Shown one piece after another: positions 4,772-5,510 of a DNA stretch of 5,510 nt. The notes under the pieces were generated by a model. That model made no database searches and was not told where the DNA came from. It saw only the letters and a list, made by a program, of their open reading frames with translations. The position numbers were made by a program, and so were the translations under genes. Origin of the DNA: Betaproteobacteria bacterium (GTDB lineage Bacteria > Pseudomonadota > Gammaproteobacteria > Burkholderiales > Burkholderiaceae_C); contig VBCQ01000213.1 of NCBI GenBank assembly GCA_005882155.1, positions 1-5,510 of the forward strand, read 5' to 3'. The first letter of the stretch is position 1. The number at the start of each line of letters is the position of its first letter.

Positions 4772-5510
4772 ATGATTTTCGAGCAGATCGCTACCGGTGG
4801 CTGCCAGTCCTACCTGATCGGATGCGGCGACACTTGCGCTGCGGCCGTCATCGATCCCGAAGTGAGCCAGATCGATCGCTACGTCGCGCTCGCGTCGCGC
4901 GACGGCATGCGGATCCGCTTCGTCATCGACACCCACACCCACGCCGACCATTTCTCCGCCACGCGAGAGCTCGCGCGCCAGCTCGACGTGCCGACGGTGA
5001 TGCACCGCGCGAGCCCCGCGCCGCGCGTCGACATGCGGGTCGACGACGGCGAGATGATCGTCGTCGGCAAGCTGCGTCTGCAGGTGCTGCACACGCCCGG
5101 CCACACCAGCGACTCGATGTGCCTCGTCGCCGAAGACCGCGTATTCAGCGGCGATACCTTGCTGATCGGCGCCACCGGCCGCACCGACCTGCCCACCGGC
5201 GACCCCGAAGCGCTCTACGACAGCCTGTTCAACCACGTGCTGCGGCTCGACCCTGCGCTGAAGGTCTATCCGGCGCACGACTACAAAGGCCGCAGCCACT
5301 CGACGATCGCGCAAGAGATCGCTGACAACCCGCGCCTCGTGAAGCAGAACCGCGCGGCCTTCGTCGAGATGATGCGCGGCCTGAACCTCACGATGCCCAC
5401 GCACATCACCGAAGCGCTTCGAACCAACATGAGCGGCGGCAAGACGGTGGCGCAGATGCTGTCCGAAGCAGCGGCGAGTGTTCCGTTCATGTCGCTCGCC
5501 GAGCTCGAGT
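4772..5510 (+). CDS. MBL-fold metallohydrolase, ETHE1-like persulfide dioxygenase type (3' end outside window)
   Basis: The frame is open from ATG 4772 to the window end (246 codons, no stop). Residues 1-175 are a metallo-beta-lactamase domain: THTHADH (54-60) with His55, His57, Asp59 and His60; TPGHTSDS (108-115) with His111; SGDTLLIGATGRTDL (126-140) with Asp128; and YPAHDY (166-171) with His169. GRTDL, YPAHDYKG, NPRL (186-189) and NLTMPTHITEALRTNMSGG (205-223) match the ETHE1/SdoA branch as I remember it. That branch uses mononuclear iron to oxidise glutathione persulfide to sulfite, the iron ligands corresponding to His55, His111 and Asp128. Such enzymes end soon after the NM..G motif, but here the chain continues for at least 23 residues (VPFMSLAELE), so a C-terminal domain such as rhodanese may follow. 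A Blh-type sulfide-responsive hydrolase is the alternative. Not a Tol protein. Confidence 0.85.
   Translation, partial: MIFEQIATGGCQSYLIGCGDTCAAAVIDPEVSQIDRYVALASRDGMRIRFVIDTHTHADHFSATRELARQLDVPTVMHRASPAPRVDMRVDDGEMIVVGKLRLQVLHTPGHTSDSMCLVAEDRVFSGDTLLIGATGRTDLPTGDPEALYDSLFNHVLRLDPALKVYPAHDYKGRSHSTIAQEIADNPRLVKQNRAAFVEMMRGLNLTMPTHITEALRTNMSGGKTVAQMLSEAAASVPFMSLAELE

Noticed and set aside
4131..4775. A 214-codon + strand frame overlapping tolA in another phase
   Set aside because: Arg/Ala-dominated translation with no motif, in the same region as a complete TolA; a frame shadow.

Overview
The window is G+C-rich (roughly two thirds by eye), tightly packed, and every gene reads on the + strand. 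The coding style, the TolA C-terminal sequence and the YbgC variant point to a beta-proteobacterium, most likely Burkholderiales. That placement is inferred from protein resemblance remembered from the families, not from a search.

Layout: (1) bases 1-268, the 3' end of a class I/II PLP-dependent aminotransferase. (2) 269-382, a short intergenic stretch with one bulged hairpin and no convincing promoter. (3) 383-2361, a two-gene unit: a membrane-anchored serine/threonine kinase with a periplasmic PEGA domain, overlapping by 4 bases (ATGA) a small TPR-like lipoprotein that resembles the type VI secretion-associated TssQ family. (4) 2362-2401, a 40-base gap with a CATAAT promoter-like hexamer and a strong 10-bp hairpin. 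(5) 2402-4743, ybgC-tolQ-tolR-tolA, the inner-membrane half of the Tol-Pal envelope system. (6) 4744-4771, a second CATAATTCG element and a strong GGAGG ribosome-binding site. (7) 4772 to the window end, a metallo-beta-lactamase-fold protein of the ETHE1/persulfide dioxygenase type, cut off by the window edge and possibly fused to a further domain such as rhodanese.

How the genes work together: TolQ and TolR form the proton-driven motor that energises TolA, which reaches across the periplasm to TolB/Pal at the outer membrane. YbgC is the acyl-CoA thioesterase usually carried with this cluster. The kinase could sense envelope state through its PEGA domain, and the lipoprotein is its translationally coupled partner. 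No substrate can be read from the sequence.

Most worth a second look: the tol cluster is not followed by tolB-pal; the kinase activation segment has no Ser/Thr before the P+1 loop; and a promoter-like hexamer and hairpin sit just before ybgC. I see no mobile element, CRISPR array, tRNA or rRNA. I do not see a clearly new system here; the kinase-lipoprotein pair next to tol genes is the nearest candidate.
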